A program made the translations under genes and the position numbers. Below, in pieces: positions 35,722-45,311 of a stretch of 64,000 nt of DNA (positions are counted from its first letter, which is position 1; the number at the start of each line of letters is the position of its first letter). This DNA comes from Polaribacter sp. HaHaR_3_91 (GTDB taxonomy: Bacteria; Bacteroidota; Bacteroidia; Flavobacteriales; Flavobacteriaceae), in assembly GCF_019278525.1 (NCBI RefSeq), contig NZ_CP058986.1, positions 3,983,001 through 4,047,000 of the forward strand, written 5' to 3'. The notes beneath the pieces are model-generated. The model was given only the letters and a program-made list of their open reading frames with translations, made no database searches and had not been told where the DNA came from.

Positions 35722-36834
35722 TTACTGTTTATTAATTTTTACAATCATACCGTCAAAAGCACCTGGCAATACTTGTGTTAATATTTTTTGATTATTCTCT
35801 AAACCTTTAATCACCACTTTTTCGCTACCAAAATAAACTGGTTGAATATTTGTTAACGTTAAAATACTATCGTTTTTAATTGTATAAACAGATTGGTTGT
35901 CTACTAGTAATTTTCTAGAAATTTCGATAGCATCAATTTCAGATTTTGCAACTAAGTCTGCTTCTAAAAACATACCTTCTTTTAAATCGGCATGTATTAC
36001 ATCTACATATGCTTTTATTGTTTGTGTTACTTGGTCTACTTTTCCATTAACACGAACCACTTTTCCTGTGTATTTTTTTGTTTTTTCTAAATTAGATAAG
36101 TCAACAGAATTACCAACTTTTAATAAGTCTGCATATTCTGAATTTACAGAAACTTCCATTTCATATATTTTAGGATCTATAAACTCGCCTAATTTCTGAC
36201 CAACTCTAACTAAAGTTCCAGGGCTAACTAAAGCTTCTGTTAAAACACCAGAAAAAGGAGCTCTAATTTGATGTTTAGACAAACGTACTTCTAGGTTTTT
36301 AACATTATAATATGCTGTTAAAATTCCTCGTCCAGAAATAAAATACTTTTCTTTATCTGATGAGAATTCGGGTAATTTTGGCGTTGATTTGTTCATATCA
36401 AAACCTTGTAAATAATTTTCCCAATTCTTAAATTCAACTGGGTAATCTAAACGTAAATCTGGTAAAATAGCCGTAATTAAATTATACAAGTTACTTTTCT
36501 GAGACTGTAAGCTTGCGTAAAACTCATCGCTATTTATACCTAATAAAGTTTCACCACGGTTATATTTTGTACCTGCCTTAAATAACTTATTAGATACTTT
36601 TAAAACTCCAGAAACTTCAGAGTAAATTTCTATTTTATTTTTTGCAATTAAGTTTCCGCTTGCAGTTAAAACAATAGGAATATTTTTATTACTTACATTT
36701 TCTACAAAAACAGTTTTTATTTGTCTTTCAAATGTTGGTTTTGGTTTTTGATTTTTATCAATAAGGTAATTGCCTAATAAGATAGCACCTACGATTGTTA
36801 AAATACCTAGGATCGCTAGAATAATTTTTCTCAT
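35722..36834 (-). CDS. RND periplasmic adaptor, membrane-anchored (second system)
   Basis: A 370-residue HlyD/AcrA-type adaptor. Unlike the first system's adaptor it has no lipobox; an uncleaved helix (about residues 4-25) anchors it to the inner membrane. Lipoyl halves at IEIYSEVSGVLKVSNKLFKAGTKYNRGETLL and IRAPFSGVLTEALVSPGTLVRVGQKLGEF flank a central segment shorter and less heptad-like than usual. First gene of the operon, 4 bp before the permease. Confidence 0.9.
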   Translation of the reverse strand: MRKIILAILGILTIVGAILLGNYLIDKNQKPKPTFERQIKTVFVENVSNKNIPIVLTASGNLIAKNKIEIYSEVSGVLKVSNKLFKAGTKYNRGETLLGINSDEFYASLQSQKSNLYNLITAILPDLRLDYPVEFKNWENYLQGFDMNKSTPKLPEFSSDKEKYFISGRGILTAYYNVKNLEVRLSKHQIRAPFSGVLTEALVSPGTLVRVGQKLGEFIDPKIYEMEVSVNSEYADLLKVGNSVDLSNLEKTKKYTGKVVRVNGKVDQVTQTIKAYVDVIHADLKEGMFLEADLVAKSEIDAIEISRKLLVDNQSVYTIKNDSILTLTNIQPVYFGSEKVVIKGLENNQKILTQVLPGAFDGMIVKINKQ

Positions 36835-37252
36835 AATTAGTTAGTTGTACTTTTAATTTATGCTTATAAAGTATTGTATTTTTGCAAATATACTTTTAAG
36901 ACGTTCAGAACTTTAAATAGTTTATAAGTAAGAATGTTAAAGAAACGTTATAATTTTTAATTATTGAGTTAAAAATTAAATATTCTAGACCAATTAGTAA
37001 GCAGTTACCCTTGTATTACGACTTATTACTTACCGGTAAAAAAAATAAATTAGAGTGTAATTTTTAGGCAGCATCCTTTTAGGAATTAAAAATCTTAAAA
37101 TGGGCTGTTTTTTAATGCTGAAAATAATCCGATGACAGTTTTAAATTGTTAATACCTAAATTTACCTTAGAAAAAGGAATATTTTCACCAAAGAAAACGG
37201 AACTTTGCGCATTAACAAAGCTCTTTTAGAAAATTAAAACTATATAATTAAT
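36835..37252. other. 418-bp intergenic region between the adaptor and FemAB/GNAT-like genes
   Basis: Contains the adaptor promoter at its left end and back-to-back -7 elements at 36877-36892. The remaining sequence is AT-rich without a convincing ORF; the longest plus-strand frame near 37098 is about ten codons. No terminator, tRNA or repeat was recognised. Confidence 0.5.
36877..36892. promoter_or_regulatory. Back-to-back -7 elements TATTTTTG and CAAATATA
   Basis: Plus-strand TATTTTTG (36877-36884) abuts minus-strand TATATTTG (36885-36892). The minus element is suited to the adaptor-RND-TolC operon, with a leader of about 45 bases. The plus element is 368 bp from the next plus gene and may be incidental or drive an untranslated RNA. 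Confidence 0.45.
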
Positions 37253-38443
37253 TTGATTTGTTGCGCCAATACAAATACTGCAAAATTTTTCTCTTCTATT
37301 GATGAAATTCCTTCCCAAATATGGGAGACTTTAGACTGTACAAAAAACAGTTATTTTCATCCTTATTTTTTAAAGTATATCGAAAAAAATCATCCAGAAA
37401 TTACCTTTTCATATATTGTTTTGGTAGATCAAAAAAATATACCAACGGCTTTTGCCAGTTTAACAATAATTAATTTTGAACTAAATTCTATAAAAAATGA
37501 TTTCGAAATTTTAAAAACTATTGGAAAAAAACTTCATGTGTTTCCTGATAAAAAACCGCTACAACTGCTTATCTGCGGGAATCCTTTTGTGAGTGGAGAG
37601 CATGGTATTTTTATAAAGCAAAATCAAGATAAAAAAGCCATTATAAAAGAATTAGCAGAAAGTATAAATCACTTTGTAAATTCTGATAAAAAACTAAAGA
37701 AACAAATTGATGCATTTCTTATAAAAGATTTTACAAAGGAATCCTTACCCATAACAGACACTTTAAAAAAATTTAGTTATCATCCGTTTTCTGTAGAACC
37801 AAACATGAAACTTCAACTCCATGAAAATTGGCAAAATTTTGATGATTATTTGGCTGCTATGAAAACCAAATTTAGGGTAAAAGCTAAAAAAGCTTTTAAA
37901 CAGAGCGTCGCAATTAAAATTAAAGATGTCACTTTAGAAAACATTGATAAAATGTTGCCAGAAATGACTATACTGTATGAAAAAGTTGCCTCGAATGCAG
38001 GTTTTAATTTAGGTGTTTTTAATTTAGAAACTTACAGGAATTTTAAAAAACTGTTTGGAGAAAATTACATTTTAAAATCTTATTGTTTAGATGATAAACT
38101 TGTTGGATTTGTATCTGGAATTATCAACCAAGAATCTTTAGATGCCCATTTTGTAGGTATAGATTATCAATTAAATAGAGAGCATGCTATTTACCAAAGA
38201 ATGTTGTATGATTATATAGAAATTGCCATCGATAAAAAATTAAAAACCATTAATTTTGGAAGAACTGCTAGTGAAATAAAAAGTTCTGTTGGAGCAGTCC
38301 CTCAAGATTTAACCATGTATCTTCGTCATCAGAAAACTATTAAAAACAAAATTTTAAAGTTATTTTTGCAAAGAGTTCAACCAACTCCATTTCAACAAAA
38401 ATTTCCATTTAAAACTTTAGAAACTAAGCATGAAAAACACTAA
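37253..38443 (+). CDS. GNAT/FemAB-like acyltransferase
   Basis: A protein of about 396 residues. The second half has a GNAT-type core: IYEKVASNAGFNLGVFNLETYRNFKKLF, YCLDDKLVGFVSGIINQESLDAHFVGIDYQLNREHAIYQRMLYDYIEIAI, and INFGRTASEIKSSVGA, as in peptidoglycan-FemAB-like or DUF482-type proteins. Substrate unknown. No ATG fits the start; TTG at 37253 is the most likely codon, with an in-frame stop at 37235. Its end overlaps tesB by 14 bp, so they are coupled. Confidence 0.7.
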   Translation: MICCANTNTAKFFSSIDEIPSQIWETLDCTKNSYFHPYFLKYIEKNHPEITFSYIVLVDQKNIPTAFASLTIINFELNSIKNDFEILKTIGKKLHVFPDKKPLQLLICGNPFVSGEHGIFIKQNQDKKAIIKELAESINHFVNSDKKLKKQIDAFLIKDFTKESLPITDTLKKFSYHPFSVEPNMKLQLHENWQNFDDYLAAMKTKFRVKAKKAFKQSVAIKIKDVTLENIDKMLPEMTILYEKVASNAGFNLGVFNLETYRNFKKLFGENYILKSYCLDDKLVGFVSGIINQESLDAHFVGIDYQLNREHAIYQRMLYDYIEIAIDKKLKTINFGRTASEIKSSVGAVPQDLTMYLRHQKTIKNKILKLFLQRVQPTPFQQKFPFKTLETKHEKH

Positions 38444-39296
38444 AGAATTAATTTCACTTTTAAATTTAGAAGATTTAGGTAACCATAATTTTAGCGGAAA
38501 CAGCGTAACCATTGGTAGTCCAAATGTTTTTGGCGGACAAGTTATAGCACAAGCGGTAAATGCGGCTTATAAAACCATACCAGAAAATCGTTTTTTACAT
38601 TCTTTACATTCTTATTTTTTAGAGGCTGGAGATTTAACAATTCCTATTAATTATCATGTACAAGAAGTAAGAAATGGAGGTAGTTTTTCTACAAGAAGAG
38701 TTACTGCAAGTCAAAATGAAAAAACTATTTTTATTCTAGCAGCTTCATTTCATAAAGAAGAAGATGGTTTTGAGCACCAGGCAACGTTTGATGCAACTAT
38801 AAAACAACCAGAAAAATTATTGAGTTGGGATGATATGTTAAAAAAGTTTGGTGATTTTTTACCAAAATCCATGAAATACTTTTTAAGTATAGAAAGACCT
38901 ATAGAATTTAAACCCGTAAGAATACCAAACCCATTACAACCAGAAAACTTACCACCAAACGAGCAAGTTTGGTTTCGCTTAAAAGGTGAAAAGCAAGAAA
39001 TGGCTTTTAGAACAAAACAAGAAATTCTTTCCTATATTTCTGATTACAACATACTAAATGCCGCATTTAACCCAAATGCGAGTAATTACAATTTTGGAAA
39101 CACTCAAACCGCAAGTTTAGATCATTCTATGTGGTTTTTTAGAGATTTCGATTTTGATGATTGGATGTTGTACTCTGTAGAATCTCCAAATGCTTTTGGT
39201 GCTAGAGGTTTATCTAAAGGAAATATTTTTACAAGAGATGGTAAATTAATTGCCTCTGTAGCGCAAGAAGGATTGTTAAGACCTATGAAAAAGTAG
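38430..39296 (+). CDS. tesB: Acyl-CoA thioesterase II
   Basis: A 288-residue double-hotdog thioesterase that hydrolyses acyl-CoA to free acid and CoA. Family marks: FGGQVIAQAVNAAYKT, LHSLHSYFLEAGD, SLDHSMWFFRDFDFDDWMLYSVESPNAFGARGLSKGNIFTRDG and QEGLLRP, which include the Asp, Thr/Ser and Gln of the active site. Translationally coupled to the upstream acyltransferase-like gene, followed after 28 bp by a SdpI-like gene. Confidence 0.94.
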   Translation: MKNTKELISLLNLEDLGNHNFSGNSVTIGSPNVFGGQVIAQAVNAAYKTIPENRFLHSLHSYFLEAGDLTIPINYHVQEVRNGGSFSTRRVTASQNEKTIFILAASFHKEEDGFEHQATFDATIKQPEKLLSWDDMLKKFGDFLPKSMKYFLSIERPIEFKPVRIPNPLQPENLPPNEQVWFRLKGEKQEMAFRTKQEILSYISDYNILNAAFNPNASNYNFGNTQTASLDHSMWFFRDFDFDDWMLYSVESPNAFGARGLSKGNIFTRDGKLIASVAQEGLLRPMKK

Positions 39297-39324
39297 GCAA
39301 TAGCAAAATTAAAAAATTAGAATT

Positions 39325-39678
39325 ATGAGTGAAACTTTGATATATATATTTACCACAAACGGGTTATTATTTTTAATAAGTATTCTTTTTTGGAAATTCC
39401 CTCCAAAAAAAGTGAATGGAATTTATGGTTACAAAACACCAAAAGCAATGCTAAATCAAGAAATATGGGATTTTGCGAATGCTAATTTTAATAAAAGTTT
39501 TTTAATCTACTCTGGTATTTCTTTTTTAGGTGCCTTAGCTCTTGTAAACTTTGCTACTATAGAATTAACTTGGCAACCAATGGTTTTAGTGCTATTATCT
39601 ATTTTAGTTAGTGTTATAAAAACAGAAAGAGCATTAAACGATAATTTTACTGAGGAAGGTAAAAAGAAGAAAAATTAG
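39325..39678 (+). CDS. SdpI-family membrane protein
   Basis: A 117-residue protein with three helices (about 6-24, 58-76 and 80-98) and the SdpI/YhfL-type signature VNGIYGYKTPKAMLNQEIWDFANANF. In Bacillus SdpI gives immunity to a toxic peptide; most members in Bacteroidota are uncharacterised. Third gene of the plus-strand group with the acyltransferase and tesB. Confidence 0.82.
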   Translation: MSETLIYIFTTNGLLFLISILFWKFPPKKVNGIYGYKTPKAMLNQEIWDFANANFNKSFLIYSGISFLGALALVNFATIELTWQPMVLVLLSILVSVIKTERALNDNFTEEGKKKKN

Positions 39679-39893
39679 AAATTTTTCAATCTAAAAAACC
39701 TTTTTAAAGACCTATCAAAATTAACCTTCAATAAAAACACCTTATGCTTCAGTTAACTTTATAAAGTTCAATTTATTTAGACAAAAATTATAATTTAAAG
39801 AATTGAATTATTAAATTGGATATTGAAAAGTCTTGTTTCTTGCGTTTTTTAGCAAAGCGGTCTTAAGTCTTTTTTAGTCGGTATTTTGATGTA

Positions 39894-40616
39894 TCAACTA
39901 AAAACTGTTTCTAAAATTTGGAGTGATTTTGGCTTCCTAAACCCATCTAAATGGAGTTCGAAGTACTGAATTATAATTTTTAAAACGATCTGTCTTTCTT
40001 GTTTACCAAAAGATACATTTTCTATTTCATCAAAAGTAATTCCTAATAGCTTTTTGAATTGGTAATAATAATTACCAGAAATAAGATTTTTTTGAGAGGT
40101 TAGGTCAGAGAAGACCCCCTCACTTAAATCAAATCCCAATTTATCAGCATCAGACAAATCTGGATAAAAACCTAGAAAACGGGTTAAATTCAGTAAAAAT
40201 AACAAGTGAAAATTTGCAATTTTATCATGTAAATCTAACCAAATAAGTCCCGATTCTAAATACTCGTAAAGCCCTTCATTCTTTTCCTCTTCTTTTATTG
40301 CATAAGACAATACTTCAGATAAAAACAACACCACAGATTGCTTAACAATATCTCTATAAATAGTTTGATAAGGGTATGAAACCTGAACTTCTTTAATAGA
40401 ATTTAAAGTCCCTTTATTATTGTGGCTTGCAACAATTGTTAGCTGTGTTAATGGCTGAAAATAAGCTGCTTTTAACCCTCCTTTTTTAGCTTTTAAAATA
40501 CCTCTAATTAAATAAGACTTTACCCCTTCTTCTTCTGTAAAACATTTTACAATTAGGCTTGAGTCTCCAAATTTTAAAGCACTTAAAACAATTGCTTTTG
40601 TAGTTACAACAGCCAT
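39894..40616 (-). CDS. recO: DNA repair protein RecO
   Basis: A 240-residue RecO: N-terminal OB-fold (TKAIVLSALKFGDSSLIVKCFTEEEGVKSYLIRGI) and helical C-terminal half with FLLNLTRFLGFYPDL. RecO loads RecA in RecFOR repair. The typical zinc cysteines are absent, as in many Bacteroidota RecO proteins. Starts 1 bp after porZ, so co-transcribed with it. Confidence 0.93.
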   Translation of the reverse strand: MAVVTTKAIVLSALKFGDSSLIVKCFTEEEGVKSYLIRGILKAKKGGLKAAYFQPLTQLTIVASHNNKGTLNSIKEVQVSYPYQTIYRDIVKQSVVLFLSEVLSYAIKEEEKNEGLYEYLESGLIWLDLHDKIANFHLLFLLNLTRFLGFYPDLSDADKLGFDLSEGVFSDLTSQKNLISGNYYYQFKKLLGITFDEIENVSFGKQERQIVLKIIIQYFELHLDGFRKPKSLQILETVFS

Positions 40617-40617
40617 T

Positions 40618-42981
40618 TTAGTTTACAATTGCAATTTTAGTAACAGCTGTTTCCGTTGCATCATCATTAGATAATAATACAATATAAATACCAGAAGCTA
40701 TATTAGTACCTGCAAGATTTTTTTTATTCCAAACCACTTTTCCCCCTTGTAATTCCTGCCCTTCTACCACATTGGTTTCATATACTAAGTTACCGGCAAC
40801 ATCAATTATTTTCACATTGGTTCCTTTTGGTAAATGTGTCCCGTTTCTACCATCAATAGTAACCGTTTCATGATTTTTTAATGCAGGGTTTGGGTATGCA
40901 TAAATATCTGGAATAACATCACCGAAAGGTGCCACTTTACTATTATAAACTACAATACCTTTATTGGTTGCAAAATAAACTTTACCAGTACTATCATCTA
41001 CCGCTATTTTTACAATTTTATTAGATGGTAATGGCGAATTGTCCATACTAAAATTGGCTAAGGTTGTTTGTCCGTTTGGATTGGTATAAATTACACCACC
41101 ATTATCTGTACCAAACCACTTATTGTCTGCGCCATCTACCACAATGCTATTAACACGTTGATCCCCCAAAAGTCTTTCTCCAAAACCCTCCTCGTTTCCG
41201 TTGATAACTACCGCATTTGCATTTGGTGTAGCATCATCAAAAACACCTGATGCATTGTTATACATAACCAAACCAGATCTAGTACCAATCCAAACTCTAT
41301 TGCTACCATCTACAACTACAGATTGTACATTTACATCCGGAAGATTCCCTAAATTAGGCGTTGCAATTAATGCCTTTTTTCTAGCTCCGCTCTCATTAAA
41401 TACATAGACACCGTTTCCTCTAGATCCATACCAAAGACTGTTATTTCTATCAATAGCAATTTCACTTATACCTGCTCTACTAGCATCTGTTTCTACAGAT
41501 CGCATATCAAAACTAGTCCAATTGCCACTTGTAGAAAGTTTTTTTAACTCACTATCGACCAAAACATTTGTTACCCATAAGTTTCCTTCAGGGTCGAAAA
41601 TAGTACCACTAACCCTTACCGTTACCCTGTTTGGGTCGGCTGCTTCAATATCTGCTAACGGACTATTTAAATGATTATAAAAGGTTTTAAGTTCATCGTT
41701 TTCTATCACTAATAAACCTCCTGTAGCATTTTTATTAGTATCTGATGTTACGTTTGTATCTCCAAAAGAACTAACATAAACTCTATTTTCTACATTTGGA
41801 TCTATAGTTATGTGGTTTAAATCTGAAAAAGGAGCATCTGAATTTAAATTTATATTTTTCCATTTTACTCCATCAATTTCTTTACCGTTAAAATGGCTAA
41901 TAACACCTATTCTATTTCCAATAGGTCCATAAACATCTGTATAACCACCATAAACAACCCAAACATTGTTATTGCTTGCCGCTATTGAAAACACATCATT
42001 TTCTAAAGGTCCTTCTGGATGGATTTCTACATAATCATCGTTATCTTTATGTCTTTGTAATAAACCAAACTCTGTAGTTACTAAAAAAATGGTATCATCT
42101 TCAAAAAAAGAATTGTTTAAAGTAAAATTAAAATTTGCTGTTGTACTAAATTGGAAAACAGTGTTTAAAGAAGTATCTATAATTACAGAATTTTGACCTA
42201 AAGTAGCCGTCAAAAAGGAAGATGAACTTTTAATAGAAATAATTGGTTGAGAAAAATCTCTTATTTCATTTAAAACACTTCCATTTATTTCATATAATTT
42301 CGATCCAGAAATTGCAAATACGTTATTATTAAACGTTACTATTTCCTTAAAATTATTGCCACTAAATTGCTGTTCCCAATTATTAAAGTCTATTAAAGAT
42401 GTATTGTTTGTATTTGCCGTATAAATTCCGTCTTCAGTAGCTGCATAAATTACATCATTTAAAACAGTTGTTGCATTAATTCCTATAGCACTAGATTCTT
42501 TACCAATAAAATAGGTATCACCAAACTCTAACCTGTCAATATCATACACTACAATAGCAAATGGAGTAGACAAATACAATTTACCATTATACTCTGTAAT
42601 ATCGTTGATATTTTTTTCTCCAGATTGATTAAAACTAACAATATCTGAAGAAATGGTTATTAAACCATCTTCATCTACAACTTCTACCAATCCGTTTTCA
42701 TAACCAATTACCAACCTTTTAAAACCACTATTATAATGAATAGAACTTGTAGTTTCTCCAGACAAACCTTGTACGGAAGATAGTTTTTCAATCTCTTTAG
42801 TAACCACGTTGTACGTAAAAACAGCATTGTCTGATAAGGCATAAATTACATCATCTACCTTCACAAAATCTTTTACATTGTTGTAAGAGTAAAAGTCCTC
42901 CCAAGAAGTACTATAATCTGTCTGAGCGGAAAATGATACTGAGAAAAATAAGATAGAAAGTATAAAGAATTTTTTCATCAT
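40618..42981 (-). CDS. porZ: Type IX secretion system protein PorZ
   Basis: A 787-residue secreted protein: signal peptide (MMKKFFILSILFFSVSFSAQ), two beta-propeller-like halves with WxG and GVYVF-type repeats (NNSLWYGSRGNGVYVF, NRVWIGTRSGLVMYN, DNKWFGTDNGGVIYT), and a C-terminal sorting domain starting YAYPNPALKN and ending TKIAIVN. PorZ sits at the surface attachment complex and helps deliver anionic LPS to secreted cargo. The porZ-recO pair is common in Flavobacteriaceae. Confidence 0.88.
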   Translation of the reverse strand: MMKKFFILSILFFSVSFSAQTDYSTSWEDFYSYNNVKDFVKVDDVIYALSDNAVFTYNVVTKEIEKLSSVQGLSGETTSSIHYNSGFKRLVIGYENGLVEVVDEDGLITISSDIVSFNQSGEKNINDITEYNGKLYLSTPFAIVVYDIDRLEFGDTYFIGKESSAIGINATTVLNDVIYAATEDGIYTANTNNTSLIDFNNWEQQFSGNNFKEIVTFNNNVFAISGSKLYEINGSVLNEIRDFSQPIISIKSSSSFLTATLGQNSVIIDTSLNTVFQFSTTANFNFTLNNSFFEDDTIFLVTTEFGLLQRHKDNDDYVEIHPEGPLENDVFSIAASNNNVWVVYGGYTDVYGPIGNRIGVISHFNGKEIDGVKWKNINLNSDAPFSDLNHITIDPNVENRVYVSSFGDTNVTSDTNKNATGGLLVIENDELKTFYNHLNSPLADIEAADPNRVTVRVSGTIFDPEGNLWVTNVLVDSELKKLSTSGNWTSFDMRSVETDASRAGISEIAIDRNNSLWYGSRGNGVYVFNESGARKKALIATPNLGNLPDVNVQSVVVDGSNRVWIGTRSGLVMYNNASGVFDDATPNANAVVINGNEEGFGERLLGDQRVNSIVVDGADNKWFGTDNGGVIYTNPNGQTTLANFSMDNSPLPSNKIVKIAVDDSTGKVYFATNKGIVVYNSKVAPFGDVIPDIYAYPNPALKNHETVTIDGRNGTHLPKGTNVKIIDVAGNLVYETNVVEGQELQGGKVVWNKKNLAGTNIASGIYIVLLSNDDATETAVTKIAIVN

Positions 42982-42996
42982 TTAAGTTTAATATCC

Positions 42997-43004
42997 CAAA
43001 GATA
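42997..43004 (-). promoter_or_regulatory. -7 element TATCTTTG of porZ-recO
   Basis: Exact TAnnTTTG on the minus strand, 15 bp before the porZ start at 42981. Confidence 0.5.
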
Positions 43005-43142
43005 TTTCTTTTTTATCATTAAACGTAAACATGCTAGTATTAGTACACTTTTTAACCCTATTTCTAAGATTTATTCTAATTTGTAATATATAATCTAACT
43101 AAAAAGAATACTTATTGAGGATGACAGTTTGTTTTAAAAAAG

Positions 43143-43150
43143 TATTTTTG
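43143..43150 (+). promoter_or_regulatory. -7 element TATTTTTG of the methyltransferase gene
   Basis: Exact TAnnTTTG. The ATG at 43172 is 21 bp downstream, so the leader is about 15 bases; this also excludes the in-frame TTG at 43157 as start. Confidence 0.5.
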
Positions 43151-43171
43151 TGACGATTGTTAAAACAGGAT

Positions 43172-44149
43172 ATGAAACTGATTACTTTAGATGATTTTAT
43201 AGACACGTATTTTAAAGCAATACAACGAGGTAGCAAGTTTTTCTTTTCTAAATTTACGTTTAACAAAGAAGTTAGAACAAAAAGTGCTTTTGATAACTCT
43301 TCCTTTATTTCTTCTAATTTTTGGTCTATTCCTAAGGTTGTAGAACGATGGAATTTTTTAATTTCTGGTGATAAAAATGTAGATTATATTAGTTTTATTA
43401 CGGATGATTTTTTGAAAGACAAAACCAATCTAAGGCTTCTTTCTTTAGGTTCTGGTATTTGCAATCCAGAAATTGAATTGGCCAAAAACAACACCATTTT
43501 TAAAGAAGTTGTTTGTTTAGATATTGCTGACAATTTGCTTCAGATTGCAGCGAAAAAAGCAGCGAAAAATGGCGTAACAAACATTAAATTTATTGCTAAG
43601 AACATTGATGATTTTGAGTTTAATAAAAATGATTTTGATGTTATATTCTTTAAAGCTTCTTTACATCATTTTGATAAAATAGAATCTTTATTATCTGGCA
43701 GAGTACAAAAAGTATTAAAACCAGATGGATTACTTATAATTAATGAATTTGTAGGAACTACAAGGCATCAGTTTTCTAAAACACAAATAACAGCAATCAA
43801 TGAAGCGTTAAAATCTATTCCTAAGAAATTTAGAACACGATTTAAAAGTAACCTTCATAAAAACAAATACAGAGGCGTTGGTGTGCTTAGAATGATCATG
43901 GCAAACCCTTCTGAATGTATTGATTCAGAAAGTATTATTCCGTCTATCCATAAACATTATACCACGCTTGTAGAAAGACCTTACGGAAATAATTTATTGA
44001 TGAGCACGCTTAGAGATATTTCTCATCATTTCTATGAATTAGATACCGAAAAGGAGCAAGTTTTGGACAAGCTTTTTGCCCTAGAAGACAAATATCTAAA
44101 AGAAAATCAGTCTGATTTTGTATTTGGCATTTATCAGAATAAAAAATAA
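43172..44149 (+). CDS. Class I SAM-dependent methyltransferase
   Basis: A 325-residue protein. SAM-binding motif LRLLSLGSGICNPEIELAK followed by VVCLDIADNLLQIAAKKAAKNG, VIFFKASLHHFDKIESLLS, and LLIINEFVGTTRHQFS. The N-terminal 85 residues are an extra helical part. The substrate is unknown. The ATG at 43172 follows AGGAT and fits the promoter. CYTH phosphatase gene follows after 46 bp. Confidence 0.82.
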   Translation: MKLITLDDFIDTYFKAIQRGSKFFFSKFTFNKEVRTKSAFDNSSFISSNFWSIPKVVERWNFLISGDKNVDYISFITDDFLKDKTNLRLLSLGSGICNPEIELAKNNTIFKEVVCLDIADNLLQIAAKKAAKNGVTNIKFIAKNIDDFEFNKNDFDVIFFKASLHHFDKIESLLSGRVQKVLKPDGLLIINEFVGTTRHQFSKTQITAINEALKSIPKKFRTRFKSNLHKNKYRGVGVLRMIMANPSECIDSESIIPSIHKHYTTLVERPYGNNLLMSTLRDISHHFYELDTEKEQVLDKLFALEDKYLKENQSDFVFGIYQNKK

Positions 44150-44195
44150 CATTATTTATTACAATACCTAAGTTACGGTAAAAAACATCCATTTT

Positions 44196-44669
44196 ATGAG
44201 TTTAGAAATAGAAAGAAAATTTTTAGTAAAAAACGACGATTTTAAACGTGAAAGTTTTGCTCAAAAAAGCATTAAACAAGGCTATTTAAATTCTGATAAA
44301 AACAGAACTGTAAGAGTTAGAATTGCAGATGAAAAAGCTTTTATGACTATTAAAGGAAAATCTAACGCAACAGGAACAACTCGTTTTGAATGGGAAAAAG
44401 AAATTGACAAATCGGAAGCCGAAAGTTTACTTTTATTATGTGAACCTAGTGTAATTGATAAAACAAGATATTTAATTAAAGTTGGTGATCACACTTTTGA
44501 AGTGGATGAATTTTATGGCGACAACCAAGGTTTAACAGTTGCAGAAGTAGAATTAAACTCAGAAACTGAAACTTTTACAAAACCAAATTGGCTAGACCAA
44601 GAAGTTACTGGAGATGTAAAATACTATAATTCTAGCATTAGTAAACATCCTTTTAAAGATTGGATTTAA
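44196..44669 (+). CDS. CYTH-domain triphosphate tunnel protein
   Basis: A 157-residue single-domain CYTH protein. The ExExK signature EIERKFLV starts at residue 4, with KQGYL, RVRIADEKAFMTIKG and FEVDEFYGDNQGLTVAEVEL. Bacterial stand-alone CYTH proteins are mostly inorganic triphosphatases; some are class IV adenylate cyclases. Sequence alone does not separate these. Confidence 0.9.
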   Translation: MSLEIERKFLVKNDDFKRESFAQKSIKQGYLNSDKNRTVRVRIADEKAFMTIKGKSNATGTTRFEWEKEIDKSEAESLLLLCEPSVIDKTRYLIKVGDHTFEVDEFYGDNQGLTVAEVELNSETETFTKPNWLDQEVTGDVKYYNSSISKHPFKDWI

Positions 44670-44672
44670 AAA

Positions 44673-45311
44673 TTACAGGTAGTAAATTCCAATAAAATGA
44701 CTGATACTGCCTAATAAAACAAATACGTGAAAAATGGCGTGGTTATAAGGTATCTTTTTGATGGAATATAATATAGCGCCAATGGTGTAAAAAACTCCTC
44801 CGCCAATTAATAAGTTTAAATTAAAACTTGGTAAAGCAACCATTAAAGGTTTTATAAAAAACACCACTTGCCAGCCCATTAAAAGATACATTGCTGTAGA
44901 AATTTTATCGAACCTTCCTGTAAAAAATAGCTTTAAAATAATACCTGTTAAGGCAAAAATCCAAACCGCAATAAACATATACCAACCTAAGTCAGAATTT
45001 AAAGCGACCAAACAAAAAGGAGTATAACTCCCAGCAATTAAAGCATAAATAGCGGCATGATCAAAAATATTTAACCGTCTTCTTTTCTTCGGATTTTTAG
45101 CAGCATGATAAAATGTAGATGCTGCATATAAAACAATTAAACTCACCCCATAAATAACAAAACTAGCAATATCCCAAAAGTTAGCATAGTTGGTTGCTTT
45201 TACTATTAAAAAAGGAAAAACAATTACACTTGCAAGCAAACCTAAACCATGAGACAAAACGTTTAAGCGTTCTTCTGTTTCGGAATATCCTGGATTTAAT
45301 TTTACACTCAT
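44673..45311 (-). CDS. Hemolysin III family protein (TrhA/YqfA-like)
   Basis: A 212-residue seven-helix membrane protein related to PAQR receptors. Markers: EERLNVLSHGLGLLAS, YAASTFYHAAKNPKKRRRLNIFDHAAIYALIAGSYTPF and the C-terminal NHAIFHVFVLLGSISHFIGIYY, with His/Asp residues in the metal-site positions of the family. The start overlaps the plsC stop by 4 bp (ATGA-type coupling). The role may be membrane-lipid homeostasis; this is known only for a few homologues. Confidence 0.9.
   Translation of the reverse strand: MSVKLNPGYSETEERLNVLSHGLGLLASVIVFPFLIVKATNYANFWDIASFVIYGVSLIVLYAASTFYHAAKNPKKRRRLNIFDHAAIYALIAGSYTPFCLVALNSDLGWYMFIAVWIFALTGIILKLFFTGRFDKISTAMYLLMGWQVVFFIKPLMVALPSFNLNLLIGGGVFYTIGAILYSIKKIPYNHAIFHVFVLLGSISHFIGIYYL

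Noticed and set aside
36998..37012. GTAA-GCAG-TTAC near 36998 as a fourth Crp/Fnr site
   Set aside because: Arms are only 4 bp, the spacing between them is wrong for the motif, and it is not at the right distance from a -7 element.
37098..37130. Possible leader peptide beginning MGCFLM in the 36.8-37.25 kb gap
   Set aside because: About ten codons, no promoter at the right distance and no attenuator structure next to it.
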